From assembly GCA_030065115.1 (NCBI GenBank), contig JASJDO010000028.1:1-34720 (forward strand): a DNA stretch of 34,720 bases, given 5' to 3'. A model generated the notes under the pieces. That model did no database searches, had not been told where the DNA came from, and saw only the letters and a list, made by a program, of their open reading frames with translations. Below, piece by piece: positions 27,484 to 34,720 of this stretch (position 1 is the first letter of the stretch; every line of letters begins with the position of its first letter). The DNA comes from Rhizobiaceae bacterium. Its GTDB lineage: Bacteria; Pseudomonadota; Alphaproteobacteria; Rhizobiales; Rhizobiaceae. Position numbers and translations under genes: made by a program.

Positions 27484-27864
27484 CTACTCCGTAGTAGGAA
27501 CCTGTCCTTCTTCAGTCGCATTGTCCCCACCCAAATTGAGTGTATCACTGCCACCAAGCTGGTCGAGAATGCCCTCTCCTGTACCACCATCCTGGTTTTG
27601 CAGAGGAAGATTGTCCAGAACACTGCTGCCGCCATCAACACCAGAAAGAATACCAAGAGCGATTGATGTGGCAAAGAAACATGCCGCCAGAATTGCGGTT
27701 GTGCGAGTCAGTGCGTTGGCAGCTCCGCGCGCGGACATAAAGCCACCACCGCCTCCGCCGCCACCGCCGATGCCCAAAGCACCGCCTTCAGAGCGTTGAA
27801 GCAACACAACCACAACAAGCGCTACCACAATCAGCAAGTGGATTACGATAAGTACAGATTCCAT
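27484..27864 (-). CDS. secG: Preprotein translocase subunit SecG
   Basis: 126-residue inner-membrane partner of SecYE. There are two hydrophobic segments (about 3-22 and 56-74). Between them lie the conserved LLQRSEGGALG and a run of nine glycines before FMSARGAANALTRTT. The C-terminal tail is acidic and Gly/Gln-rich, as in alphaproteobacterial SecG. It follows tpiA at 128 bases and is followed by a terminator. A small hairpin lies in its leader. Confidence 0.93.
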   Translation of the reverse strand: MESVLIVIHLLIVVALVVVVLLQRSEGGALGIGGGGGGGGGFMSARGAANALTRTTAILAACFFATSIALGILSGVDGGSSVLDNLPLQNQDGGTGEGILDQLGGSDTLNLGGDNATEEGQVPTTE

Positions 27865-27891
27865 CTCAAATCCTGAAATTTAAGGGCACAT

Positions 27892-27908
27892 CGCCCACAA
27901 GTTGGGCG
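27892..27908 (-). repeat. Hairpin in the secG leader
   Basis: CGCCCA (27892-27897) and TGGGCG (27903-27908) form a 6-bp stem around five bases, about 27 bases upstream of the secG ATG. There is no U-run on either strand, so it is not a convincing terminator. Upstream on the minus strand, TTGCAT and TAAAGA, 16 bases apart, could be a secG promoter. Confidence 0.3.
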
Positions 27909-27992
27909 CTCTTTATCATGCTAACCCGATAATGCAAAGCTTATGCTGCATCTAACGATCAATACGTTGTGTTTCAAGGAAATCGCTAAAAA

Positions 27993-28760
27993 TCAGCAAA
28001 GTTTCTCATAGGCCGCGCAAATGCCCAGAAAATCTTCAGCTTTGAGGCTTGCACCGCCCACAAGCGCACCATCCACATTTGCTATTCCCATTAATTCCTC
28101 GGCATTTCCCGGTTTAACTGAACCGCCGTATAATAAACGCATTTTGGCGCCGTCACTGCCAAATCGGGCTGTCAGGTTTTCGCGCATGAAGGCGTGAGCT
28201 TCTTTCACATCCTCGACTGAAGGTACCAGACCAGTGCCAATGGCCCAAACTGGCTCATAAGCCACAACTACGTTTTTTGCCGTTGAAGCCTCTGGCATCG
28301 ATCCATCCAATTGATCTTTGAGGACTTCCAACGTCTCTCCTGCCTTGCGTTGGGCTTCCGTTTCGCCGATGCAAACGATGGTTATCAAGTCACCGCGCAA
28401 GCCTGCTTCGGCCTTTGACTTCACTATTGAATTCGTCTCGCCATGGTCTGTGCGGCGCTCAGAATGTCCAACAATCACAGCAGTACCTCCGCCATCGGCT
28501 ATCATTTCAGCGGAAATATCTCCGGTATGGGCACCATCCTGATTGAAATGACAATCCTGACCGCCAATTTGCACCCGGGTTCCCAGGGCAACATGGGCAG
28601 CCGAAAAGATCAGTGTTGCCGGTAGGCATAAAAGCATATCAATCCGGTTACGCATTGCCGCATCGTAGCCGGCTGTCACGTTTCCCAATTCAGTCAAAGA
28701 GTTCCTGAAACCGTTCATCTTCCAGTTTCCGGCCACGAGGGGTTTGATATCGGGGGTCAT
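27993..28760 (-). CDS. tpiA: Triosephosphate isomerase
   Basis: Glycolytic isomerase of 255 residues. Active-site landmarks: the substrate-binding lysine in AGNWKMNG, the catalytic histidine in VIVGHSERR, the catalytic glutamate in [13 protein letters not shown] and the phosphate loop [11 protein letters not shown]. The start ATG 28760 has GGAG nine bases upstream and fits the family; six extra codons to 28778 are unlikely. It is divergent from the ppiD-like gene. Confidence 0.97.
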   Translation of the reverse strand: MTPDIKPLVAGNWKMNGFRNSLTELGNVTAGYDAAMRNRIDMLLCLPATLIFSAAHVALGTRVQIGGQDCHFNQDGAHTGDISAEMIADGGGTAVIVGHSERRTDHGETNSIVKSKAEAGLRGDLITIVCIGETEAQRKAGETLEVLKDQLDGSMPEASTAKNVVVAYEPVWAIGTGLVPSVEDVKEAHAFMRENLTARFGSDGAKMRLLYGGSVKPGNAEELMGIANVDGALVGGASLKAEDFLGICAAYEKLC

Positions 28761-28826
28761 GTCACATCTCCGCTGCATTTTTCTGCTTTATCCATGGTTC
28801 ACGCAGGAAAGGCAATTACCGCTTTT

Positions 28827-28869
28827 AAGCATTCACAAATCCTTTAAACTCCGGTCCTTGTGAATGTTT
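28827..28869. repeat. Long inverted repeat in the tpiA/ppiD-like divergent promoter region
   Basis: AAGCATTCACAA (28827-28838) and TTGTGAATGTTT (28858-28869) pair over 12 positions with one G-T wobble; the inner nine are perfect. The spacer is 19 bases. The right arm contains the -35 element proposed for the rightward promoter, so a protein bound here would block it. It may alternatively fold in a leftward transcript. Confidence 0.45.
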
Positions 28870-28886
28870 CATTCTGCCGATATACG
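28858..28886 (+). promoter_or_regulatory. Candidate promoter for the ppiD-like gene
   Basis: TTGTGA (28858-28863) and TATACG (28881-28886), with a 17-base spacer, lie 34 bases before the ATG at 28921. The -35 hexamer overlaps the right arm of the inverted repeat. Confidence 0.45.
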
Positions 28887-28920
28887 AAACCAAACAGATT
28901 CAGTTATTTCAGGGTGATTT

Positions 28921-30843
28921 ATGCTCGATTTTCTCCGCCGCGGCTCTACAGGATGGTTGGCCAAAATTTTGATTGGTCTTCTGGTGTTGAGTTTTGCCAT
29001 CTGGGGCATCTCCGGAAGCATTATATTCGGCAATCAAAACACTGTTGCACAGGTCGGTGACACCAAGGTGTCGACGCTTGACTATCGCCTTGCCTATGAG
29101 AACCAGTTGCTCGCACTTTCTCAACAAGTAGGACGGCGCCTCACCCAGCAACAGGCGGACGCATTTGGCCTGCGTCAGAACGTTTTGAACCAGGTGGTCG
29201 CCGGAGCAGTGTTGGATGAAAATACCAGAAAGATGGGGCTTGGCGTTTCCGAAGAAGAACTTGCCAAAGCAATCGCTGCCGATCCGACCTTCAGAGATCT
29301 GTCAGGGAATTTTTCAAGAAGCGCGCTGACTGCAACGCTCAGACAGTATGGCTTGTCGGAACAAGAGTATATCCAAAGCCGCAAGCTGGTCGCCATGCGC
29401 AATCAATTGCAGGATGGTACTGCGGCTTCTCTGGCGCTTCCCACTGCATTTGCTGATGCGCTTTCCAATTTCCAAAACGAAGAACGCGTTTTTGAATATG
29501 TCGAGTTCGGTGCCGAAGTCGTGGAAGAAAAGCCTGTCCCATCTGAAGCGGATATTGAAGCATACTACGAAGACAACAAATCCCGTTTTGTTGCACCGGA
29601 ATATCGTAAGGTGAATGTGCTGCAAATTGAAGCGGCAAAGCTCGTTAAGCCTGATGAGGTCACCGACGAAGATTTGCGGGCAGAGTACGAAAACCGCCAA
29701 AGCAATCTAACCACTCCGGAACGCCGTCGCGTCGAGCAACTCGTCCTGGCAAATGCGGAGGAAGCCGCTACAGTTTCAGCAGAATTGAAATTGGGCAAAA
29801 GTTTTGAAGATGTTGTTACAGGCCTCGGAAAAAAGGTGGAAGATCTTTCCCTAGGGCTCGTAAGCGCTGGCGAATTGCCTGACAAGTCCGTTTCTGATGG
29901 TGCCTTTGCAGCGACCCTCAATCAACCAACAGATGTGATCGAAGGCGTGTTTGGACCGGTCATTGTCCGTGTAACCGAAATCGAACAGGAACGGACGACC
30001 ACGTTCGACGAAATCAAAGACCAGCTCAGAAACGAAATAGCCTTGCGCGTTGCTGGCGACAGTATTTTTGAAACCTACGACCTCGTTGAAGAAGAACGTG
30101 GTGCAGGTGAAACTCTCAAACAAATCGCCGACAAATTTGAACTCGAATACCGGGTCGTTGATGCAATGGACAACCGGGGAGAAAACAAGGCGGGTGTCGT
30201 CGTTCCCGGAATATCAAATCCGAGGAACCTTGCACGAGCTGTTTTCGCATCTTCTGTCGATGAGGATAATGATCCACTGGAGATCGGTTCCGATGGTTTT
30301 GTCTGGTTTGAAGTTGCAGAAGTTATCCCGGAACGCCAGAAACCTCTGGATGAGGTACGTGAAGACGTCTCAGCATCCTGGATCTCAGATGAAACCAACA
30401 ATCAATCCAAAGCCATTGCTGATAAAATTGCAGAACGCGTTTCCAATGGTGAGGACTTCAACGCGGTCATTGCCGAAGAATTGCCTTCGGATTCATTGGG
30501 TGCCGCAGTCACTTTTTCAACGAGTGATGCTGTTTCCCGATCTGCGCAAACCTCAAACTTGAGCCGTGGCATCATTGAAGCCGGATTTGAAGCGAAAGTC
30601 GGTGATGTAACAACCGCTTCAACCGGCACCGAAACATTTGCCGTTCTTCGGGTAAAATCTGCCGAAACCAAGGACGGATCGAATCTTCCCACCGAGCAGT
30701 TGGAAAATCTGAACGCTCTGGCGACCCAGGACATGGTTGGCCAGTTTGTCCAAGACTTGCAATCTCGTGAAAGTGTCAGCATAAACCAGTCAGCCATTGA
30801 TGCCGCCTTCAATCCTTATGCTGGTGGCGGGCATGGCGGGTAA
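28921..30843 (+). CDS. Periplasmic peptidyl-prolyl isomerase, SurA/PpiD family
   Basis: 640-residue membrane-anchored folding helper. A short cytoplasmic N-terminus (MLDFLRRGSTGW) and one membrane segment (about 13-32) precede a SurA_N-like chaperone region (VAQVGDTKVSTLDYRLAYENQL) and a parvulin-like isomerase domain (about 265-350). A second related segment follows (KPLDEVREDV). The tail ends in a Gly-rich PYAGGGHGG. The size and topology are those of PpiD, which acts near the Sec translocon. AGGGTG precedes the ATG. In rhizobia the gene is regularly found between tpiA and trpD, as here. Confidence 0.9.
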   Translation: MLDFLRRGSTGWLAKILIGLLVLSFAIWGISGSIIFGNQNTVAQVGDTKVSTLDYRLAYENQLLALSQQVGRRLTQQQADAFGLRQNVLNQVVAGAVLDENTRKMGLGVSEEELAKAIAADPTFRDLSGNFSRSALTATLRQYGLSEQEYIQSRKLVAMRNQLQDGTAASLALPTAFADALSNFQNEERVFEYVEFGAEVVEEKPVPSEADIEAYYEDNKSRFVAPEYRKVNVLQIEAAKLVKPDEVTDEDLRAEYENRQSNLTTPERRRVEQLVLANAEEAATVSAELKLGKSFEDVVTGLGKKVEDLSLGLVSAGELPDKSVSDGAFAATLNQPTDVIEGVFGPVIVRVTEIEQERTTTFDEIKDQLRNEIALRVAGDSIFETYDLVEEERGAGETLKQIADKFELEYRVVDAMDNRGENKAGVVVPGISNPRNLARAVFASSVDEDNDPLEIGSDGFVWFEVAEVIPERQKPLDEVREDVSASWISDETNNQSKAIADKIAERVSNGEDFNAVIAEELPSDSLGAAVTFSTSDAVSRSAQTSNLSRGIIEAGFEAKVGDVTTASTGTETFAVLRVKSAETKDGSNLPTEQLENLNALATQDMVGQFVQDLQSRESVSINQSAIDAAFNPYAGGGHGG

Positions 30844-30899
30844 CTGAGTTTAATCGGGCTCTGCTACAGAATCCGGTTTTGATCGTCTCGGGGGAGTAA

Positions 30900-31919
30900 A
30901 TGTCCGACATCAAACACGTCATCAATCGACTTGCGAATGGTGAGAGCCTGTCGCGTGATGAAACGCAGTCGGTGTTCGATATCATCATGTCTGGCGACGC
31001 CACAAATGCGCAAATTGGGGCTGTCCTTATGGGCCTCAGACTGCGGGGCGAGACCGAAGACGAATTTGCAGGCGCAGTCGATGCGATGCGCGCCAAGATG
31101 TTGCCCGTGGATGCGCCAGCCGACGCAATCGATATTGTGGGCACAGGTGGCGATGCAAAAGGGTCTTACAACATTTCCACTTGTACAGCGCTTGTCGTTG
31201 CAGGTTGCGGTGTTCCTGTAGCAAAACATGGGAACCGTTCCCTGTCTTCAAAGTCAGGGGCGTCTGATGTTCTGACTTCCCTTGGCGTAAATATTGAGCT
31301 GTCACCAAGCCAGATTACAGATTGTATTAACGACGCAGGTATTGGCTTCATGTTTGCCCCTGCACATCATTCCGCCGTTCGACATGTAGGCCCTGCCCGT
31401 GTTGAGATGGCAACTCGGACTATCTTCAACCTGCTTGGCCCCATGTGCAATCCGGCTGGTGTGAAACGTCAATTGCTAGGCGTATTCGCTCCACAATGGG
31501 TGCTGACCGCTGCAAAAGTGTTGCAGAAGCTCGGCTCAGAGAAAGTCTGGGTTGTTTATGGAGAGGGATTTGACGAAGTAACTATTACTGGCACCACGCA
31601 GGTTGCTGAACTCAACAATGGATCTGTCAAAACGTTTGAACTAACCCCCAATGACTTTGGCTTTGATGTGGAAAGTGAAGACGCGATTGCAGGTGGTGAT
31701 GCCGATGTAAACGCCAAAGCGCTTCGCGCAGTTTTGGCCGGTGAACCATCAGCCTATCGCAATATGGTCATCATGAATTCAGCATGTTCTCTTGTGGTTG
31801 CTGAAAAAGCAAAGGATATCAAGGAAGGCACTGCAATGGCCAGCGAAGCAATCGACAGTGGCGCGGCGGCCAAGACGCTTGAAAAACTTGTAGCAGTTTC
31901 CAATCAGGGTAATGCGTAA
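30900..31919 (+). CDS. trpD: Anthranilate phosphoribosyltransferase
   Basis: Second step of tryptophan synthesis; 339 residues. Phosphoribosyl diphosphate binding is shown by [16 protein letters not shown], followed by [28 protein letters not shown] is also present. It starts at ATG 30900 behind a strong GGGGGAG, 56 bases after the ppiD-like gene. The stop and the trpC start share one base (TAATG), which suggests coupling. Confidence 0.96.
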   Translation: MSDIKHVINRLANGESLSRDETQSVFDIIMSGDATNAQIGAVLMGLRLRGETEDEFAGAVDAMRAKMLPVDAPADAIDIVGTGGDAKGSYNISTCTALVVAGCGVPVAKHGNRSLSSKSGASDVLTSLGVNIELSPSQITDCINDAGIGFMFAPAHHSAVRHVGPARVEMATRTIFNLLGPMCNPAGVKRQLLGVFAPQWVLTAAKVLQKLGSEKVWVVYGEGFDEVTITGTTQVAELNNGSVKTFELTPNDFGFDVESEDAIAGGDADVNAKALRAVLAGEPSAYRNMVIMNSACSLVVAEKAKDIKEGTAMASEAIDSGAAAKTLEKLVAVSNQGNA

Positions 31920-32734
31920 TGGCCGATATTCTCAAAAAGATTGAACTCTACAAGCGCGAGGAGATCGCTGCCGCCAAAGAGTTTGTAGGCGTTGAAGACC
32001 TGAAGGCCCGCTGTCAGGACATTGAGGAACCACGCGGTTTTCTGAAGGCCATCCAAAGCAAGCTGGATGCCGGAGAGTACGGGTTAATCGCCGAGATCAA
32101 GAAAGCAAGCCCTTCCAAAGGTCTGATCCGCGAGGATTTCAATCCGCCCCTTCTCGCCAAGGCCTATGAAGCAGGTGGTGCTGCCTGCCTTTCTGTTTTG
32201 ACCGATACACCAAGCTTTCAGGGTGCTCCGGAATTCCTGACCAAAGCGAGATCCGCAACCACATTGCCCGCACTTCGCAAGGATTTCTTGTATGAACCGT
32301 ATCAGGTTTATGAGGCGAGAAGTTGGGGTGCTGATTGTATTTTGATCATCATGGCATCAGTTACCGATGACGAAGCCGTAGCGCTTGAAGAAACCGCGTT
32401 TGAATTGGAGATGGACGTACTGGTTGAAGTTCACGACGAAGAAGAGTTGGAACGCGCGCTTAAAATACTCAAGTCACCATTGTTTGGCGTGAACAACCGA
32501 AACCTCAAAACCTTCGAGGTATCGCTTGAAACAAGTGAGCGCCTTGCTGCCATGGTGCCAGATGACAAGGTGCTCGTTGGCGAAAGTGGATTGTTTGAAC
32601 CCGCCGATCTTGCAAGGTTGTCAAACTGCAATATTCGGACTTTCCTTATTGGTGAAAGCCTGATGCGCAAGGACGATGTTGAACTTGCAACGCGAACCCT
32701 GCTCGCCAACCCTGTTTCTGTTGCAGCGGAATAG
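31919..32734 (+). CDS. trpC: Indole-3-glycerol phosphate synthase
   Basis: Tryptophan pathway TIM-barrel enzyme of 271 residues, not fused to TrpF. Motifs: [19 protein letters not shown] with its catalytic lysine, [32 protein letters not shown] and LVGESGLF. It is coupled to trpD. The trpD-trpC-moaC-moeA order is common in Hyphomicrobiales. Confidence 0.96.
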   Translation: MADILKKIELYKREEIAAAKEFVGVEDLKARCQDIEEPRGFLKAIQSKLDAGEYGLIAEIKKASPSKGLIREDFNPPLLAKAYEAGGAACLSVLTDTPSFQGAPEFLTKARSATTLPALRKDFLYEPYQVYEARSWGADCILIIMASVTDDEAVALEETAFELEMDVLVEVHDEEELERALKILKSPLFGVNNRNLKTFEVSLETSERLAAMVPDDKVLVGESGLFEPADLARLSNCNIRTFLIGESLMRKDDVELATRTLLANPVSVAAE

Positions 32735-32742
32735 AGGTCGTC

Positions 32743-33222
32743 ATGTCCACCCTCACCCACCTCGGAAAATCAGGCGAAGCCAACATGGTAGATGTCGGCA
32801 CCAAGGATACAACGCAGCGCGAAGCGAGTGCCATTGGGCATGTGAAGATGGACCCTGATACGCTTAAAATCGTGTTGGAGGGAAACGCCAAAAAAGGCGA
32901 TGTAATTTCTACAGCTCGCATTGCAGGGATAATGGCAGCAAAGAAAACATCTGATCTGATCCCGCTCTGCCACCCAATCGGATTGTCGAAGGTTTCCGTC
33001 GACATCATACCAGATGAGACTCTACCGGGCCTGCGGGTAACCGCTACAGCGGGTGTATCCGGACAAACCGGCGTTGAAATGGAAGCCCTTACCGCCTGTT
33101 CTGTAAGCTGTCTGACAATTTATGACATGGTGAAAGCCGTTGACCGGGGAATGGAAATCTCGGGCATTGTTTTGACCGAAAAGAAAGGTGGCAAATCAGG
33201 GCACTGGACACGAGAAGGCTGA
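32743..33222 (+). CDS. moaC: Cyclic pyranopterin monophosphate synthase MoaC
   Basis: Acts with MoaA in the first step of molybdenum cofactor synthesis; 159 residues. Motifs: [52 protein letters not shown] and the catalytic-lysine end [23 protein letters not shown]. It starts eight bases after trpC and is followed after eight bases by moeA, so all are likely one transcript. Confidence 0.96.
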   Translation: MSTLTHLGKSGEANMVDVGTKDTTQREASAIGHVKMDPDTLKIVLEGNAKKGDVISTARIAGIMAAKKTSDLIPLCHPIGLSKVSVDIIPDETLPGLRVTATAGVSGQTGVEMEALTACSVSCLTIYDMVKAVDRGMEISGIVLTEKKGGKSGHWTREG

Positions 33223-33230
33223 GTGACGAG

Positions 33231-34478
33231 ATGTCGATCGACCGCCTTATCCCCGCTGAAGAAGCCCTTAATATTGTTCTTGATGACATAAGCCCAACCC
33301 AGACTGAAACAGTTACGCTTTATAACGCCTCAGGACGTGTCCTTGCAAAAGACCTTACTTCGAAACGTACTCAGCCTCCATTCGATGCCTCAGCCATGGA
33401 TGGTTATGCGGTTCGACAAAGTGATATTGCAACCCTGCCCGCGGTCCTGAAAATTATTGGAGAATCCCGTGCCGGGGTTCCTTTCGAAGGCAATATTCAA
33501 TCCGGTGAAGCGGTACGTATATTCACAGGAGCGGTGGTGCCATCAGGTGCAGACAGTATCGTTATCCAAGAAAATACAGAGTCAAGCGAACCGGAAACAA
33601 TCAGAATTCTCTCGGGCGTCCCGGAAGGTAAATTCATTCGCAAGGCTGGATTGGACTTCAAACAAGGGGAGACACTGTTGCGAATAGGTGAAGAGTTGAC
33701 GCCAAGTCGGTTAGCTCTTGCTGCCTCCATGAACTACGCGGAAATCCCAGTCTACAAGAAACCGAAAGTCGCCCTTCTTTCGACAGGTGACGAGCTGGTT
33801 CTGCCAGGAAAATCACTGGCCGATGGACAAATTATTGCATCCAACACGTTTGGTCTGATCGCCTCAGTTCAGAATTGTGGAGGCGAGGTTCTTGATTTTG
33901 GGATTGTCGAAGACACAAAAGACACGCTTCATGAAACATTCGAAAAGGCTCTTGAAGCGCGGTGCGATTTGATCGTCACAACCGGTGGCGCTTCGGTTGG
34001 CGACCATGATCTCGTCATGCCGGTCGCCCGTGAGATGGGATTTGAATTCGAAATCGCCAAAATTGCCATGCGGCCTGGAAAACCATTCTTGTTCGCAAAA
34101 CTGCGGGATGAAGATCACTCGGTTTGCCTGACCGGCCTTGCTGGAAACCCGGTTTCCTCCCTTGTGGCATTCAACGTCTTTGTGCGTCCGCTTATTCAGA
34201 TAATGGCCGGTGGAACCGCAGAAACTGCTTCCATGCGCAAGGCGATACTCGGCAGGAATTTGCCTGAGAATGACGAACGGGCGGAATATATGCGTGCCAC
34301 GTTGGAAACCGGGCCGGACGGGCAGTTGGTGGCGACCCCTTTTGATACTCAGGACAGTTCGATGCTTGCCAATCTGGTGCGCGCCGATTGTCTGGTCTAC
34401 AGAGCAGTAAAAGCAGCGGCTGTAAGCAAAGGCGAACCGGTTGAAATTGTTATTATTGCAGGATCAGGCGTGACTTGA
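33231..34478 (+). CDS. moeA: Molybdopterin molybdenumtransferase MoeA
   Basis: Inserts molybdenum into adenylylated molybdopterin; 415 residues. It shows PPFDASAMDGYAVR near the N-terminus, ALLSTGDELV, TTGGASVGDHDLV, MRPGKPFLFAKL and GLAGNPVSSLV, which are the family's ordered landmarks. The gene is complete. Its last 26 bases overlap the end of a convergent lysine-rich reading frame. Confidence 0.96.
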   Translation: MSIDRLIPAEEALNIVLDDISPTQTETVTLYNASGRVLAKDLTSKRTQPPFDASAMDGYAVRQSDIATLPAVLKIIGESRAGVPFEGNIQSGEAVRIFTGAVVPSGADSIVIQENTESSEPETIRILSGVPEGKFIRKAGLDFKQGETLLRIGEELTPSRLALAASMNYAEIPVYKKPKVALLSTGDELVLPGKSLADGQIIASNTFGLIASVQNCGGEVLDFGIVEDTKDTLHETFEKALEARCDLIVTTGGASVGDHDLVMPVAREMGFEFEIAKIAMRPGKPFLFAKLRDEDHSVCLTGLAGNPVSSLVAFNVFVRPLIQIMAGGTAETASMRKAILGRNLPENDERAEYMRATLETGPDGQLVATPFDTQDSSMLANLVRADCLVYRAVKAAAVSKGEPVEIVIIAGSGVT

Positions 34479-34720
34479 TCTTTGCGCGGAATGCAGCCTG
34501 ACTTCTGATGCTTTTCCTTCTCAAGACCAGTTGCTTTGTTTTGGATTTCTTCTGCGCTTGAAGCGTTGCCAATTTGATGGTCTTCGCTTTCTTCCTGGCG
34601 TTTGCCAGTTTTGTTTTCGGCTTCTGTTTTGTTTTTTTGGTCAGGTTCTTCCGTTTAATTGCAGAATTTCTGATCTTTTTCTTCGGTTCTGATTTCGATT
34701 CGTCCTCCAAAACTGAAACC
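34453..34720 (-). CDS. C-terminal end of a very lysine-rich protein (partial)
   Basis: A minus-strand frame stays open from the right edge to a stop at 34453, 88 codons. The only initiator near its beginning is a TTG at 34710, so the gene probably begins outside the window. The visible part is about one third Lys plus Arg, with repeats such as KKTKQKPKTK and KKSKTKQ, and no hydrophobic stretch. Such tails bind nucleic acids in histone-like proteins or basic tails of helicases; which one cannot be told. In many rhizobia moeA is followed by lexA on the plus strand, which is not seen here. It could also be a chance frame. Confidence 0.45.
   Translation of the reverse strand, partial: VSVLEDESKSEPKKKIRNSAIKRKNLTKKTKQKPKTKLANARKKAKTIKLATLQAQKKSKTKQLVLRRKSIRSQAAFRAKIKSRLILQ

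Noticed and set aside
27740-27770. Repetitive GCC/ACC triplets in secG, at first sight a simple repeat
   Set aside because: They encode the poly-glycine run common in alphaproteobacterial SecG.

Overview
The window looks like core chromosome of an alphaproteobacterium, most likely a member of the Hyphomicrobiales (Rhizobiales). The strongest reason is gene order. Read right to left on the minus strand it runs tpiA-secG-pyrG-kdsA-eno-ftsB-pdhA-pdhB-pdhC-lpdA-lipA-coq10/ratA, then ispDF and cinA on the plus strand, then dusB-ntrB-ntrC-ntrY. On the right, ppiD-like/trpD/trpC/moaC/moeA lies on the plus strand. The fused ispDF, the lipoyl domain on the E1-beta subunit and the NtrY kinase are all alphaproteobacterial traits. 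Base composition is moderate (roughly half G+C by eye), low for this order. A sodium channel and a quaternary-amine oxygenase would fit a marine or saline habitat, but that is inference.

Layout. 1-5911: nitrogen regulation (ntrY, running off the left edge; ntrC; ntrB) behind dusB, read leftward. 6048-7749: isoprenoid synthesis (ispDF) with pncC/cinA, followed by a structured 150-base stretch ending in a strong terminator, a possible small RNA. 7918-11911: coq10/ratA-like gene, lipA, a secreted hypothetical, lpdA and a GNAT acetyltransferase, read leftward. 11959-12219: small membrane protein on the opposite strand. 12216-16258: pyruvate dehydrogenase E1-alpha, E1-beta, a small DUF gene and E2. 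LipA supplies the lipoyl cofactor and LpdA the E3 subunit of the same complex. 16396-19418: ftsB, an EEP-fold phosphoesterase and enolase. 19599-25699: the accessory part, with an LprI-like secreted protein, a NaChBac-type channel, kdsA with two oxidoreductase/VOC genes, a lone CntA-type Rieske oxygenase, a secreted WYL-like protein and an AT-rich gene of unknown function. 25738-28760: pyrG, secG, tpiA. 28921-34478: periplasmic peptidyl-prolyl isomerase, tryptophan genes and molybdenum cofactor genes. The right edge holds the end of an unidentified, very lysine-rich protein.

The most notable observation is that the NtrC here has lost the GAFTGA loop that sigma-54 activators use and has altered ATPase motifs, so it probably does not work as a classical sigma-54 activator. 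Next come the possible small RNA after cinA, palindromes placed on promoter or ribosome-binding signals of pdhA and of the ppiD-like gene, and a secreted protein with a WYL-like core. I saw no tRNA, rRNA, CRISPR array, transposase or prophage gene. No gap between genes exceeds 300 bases.
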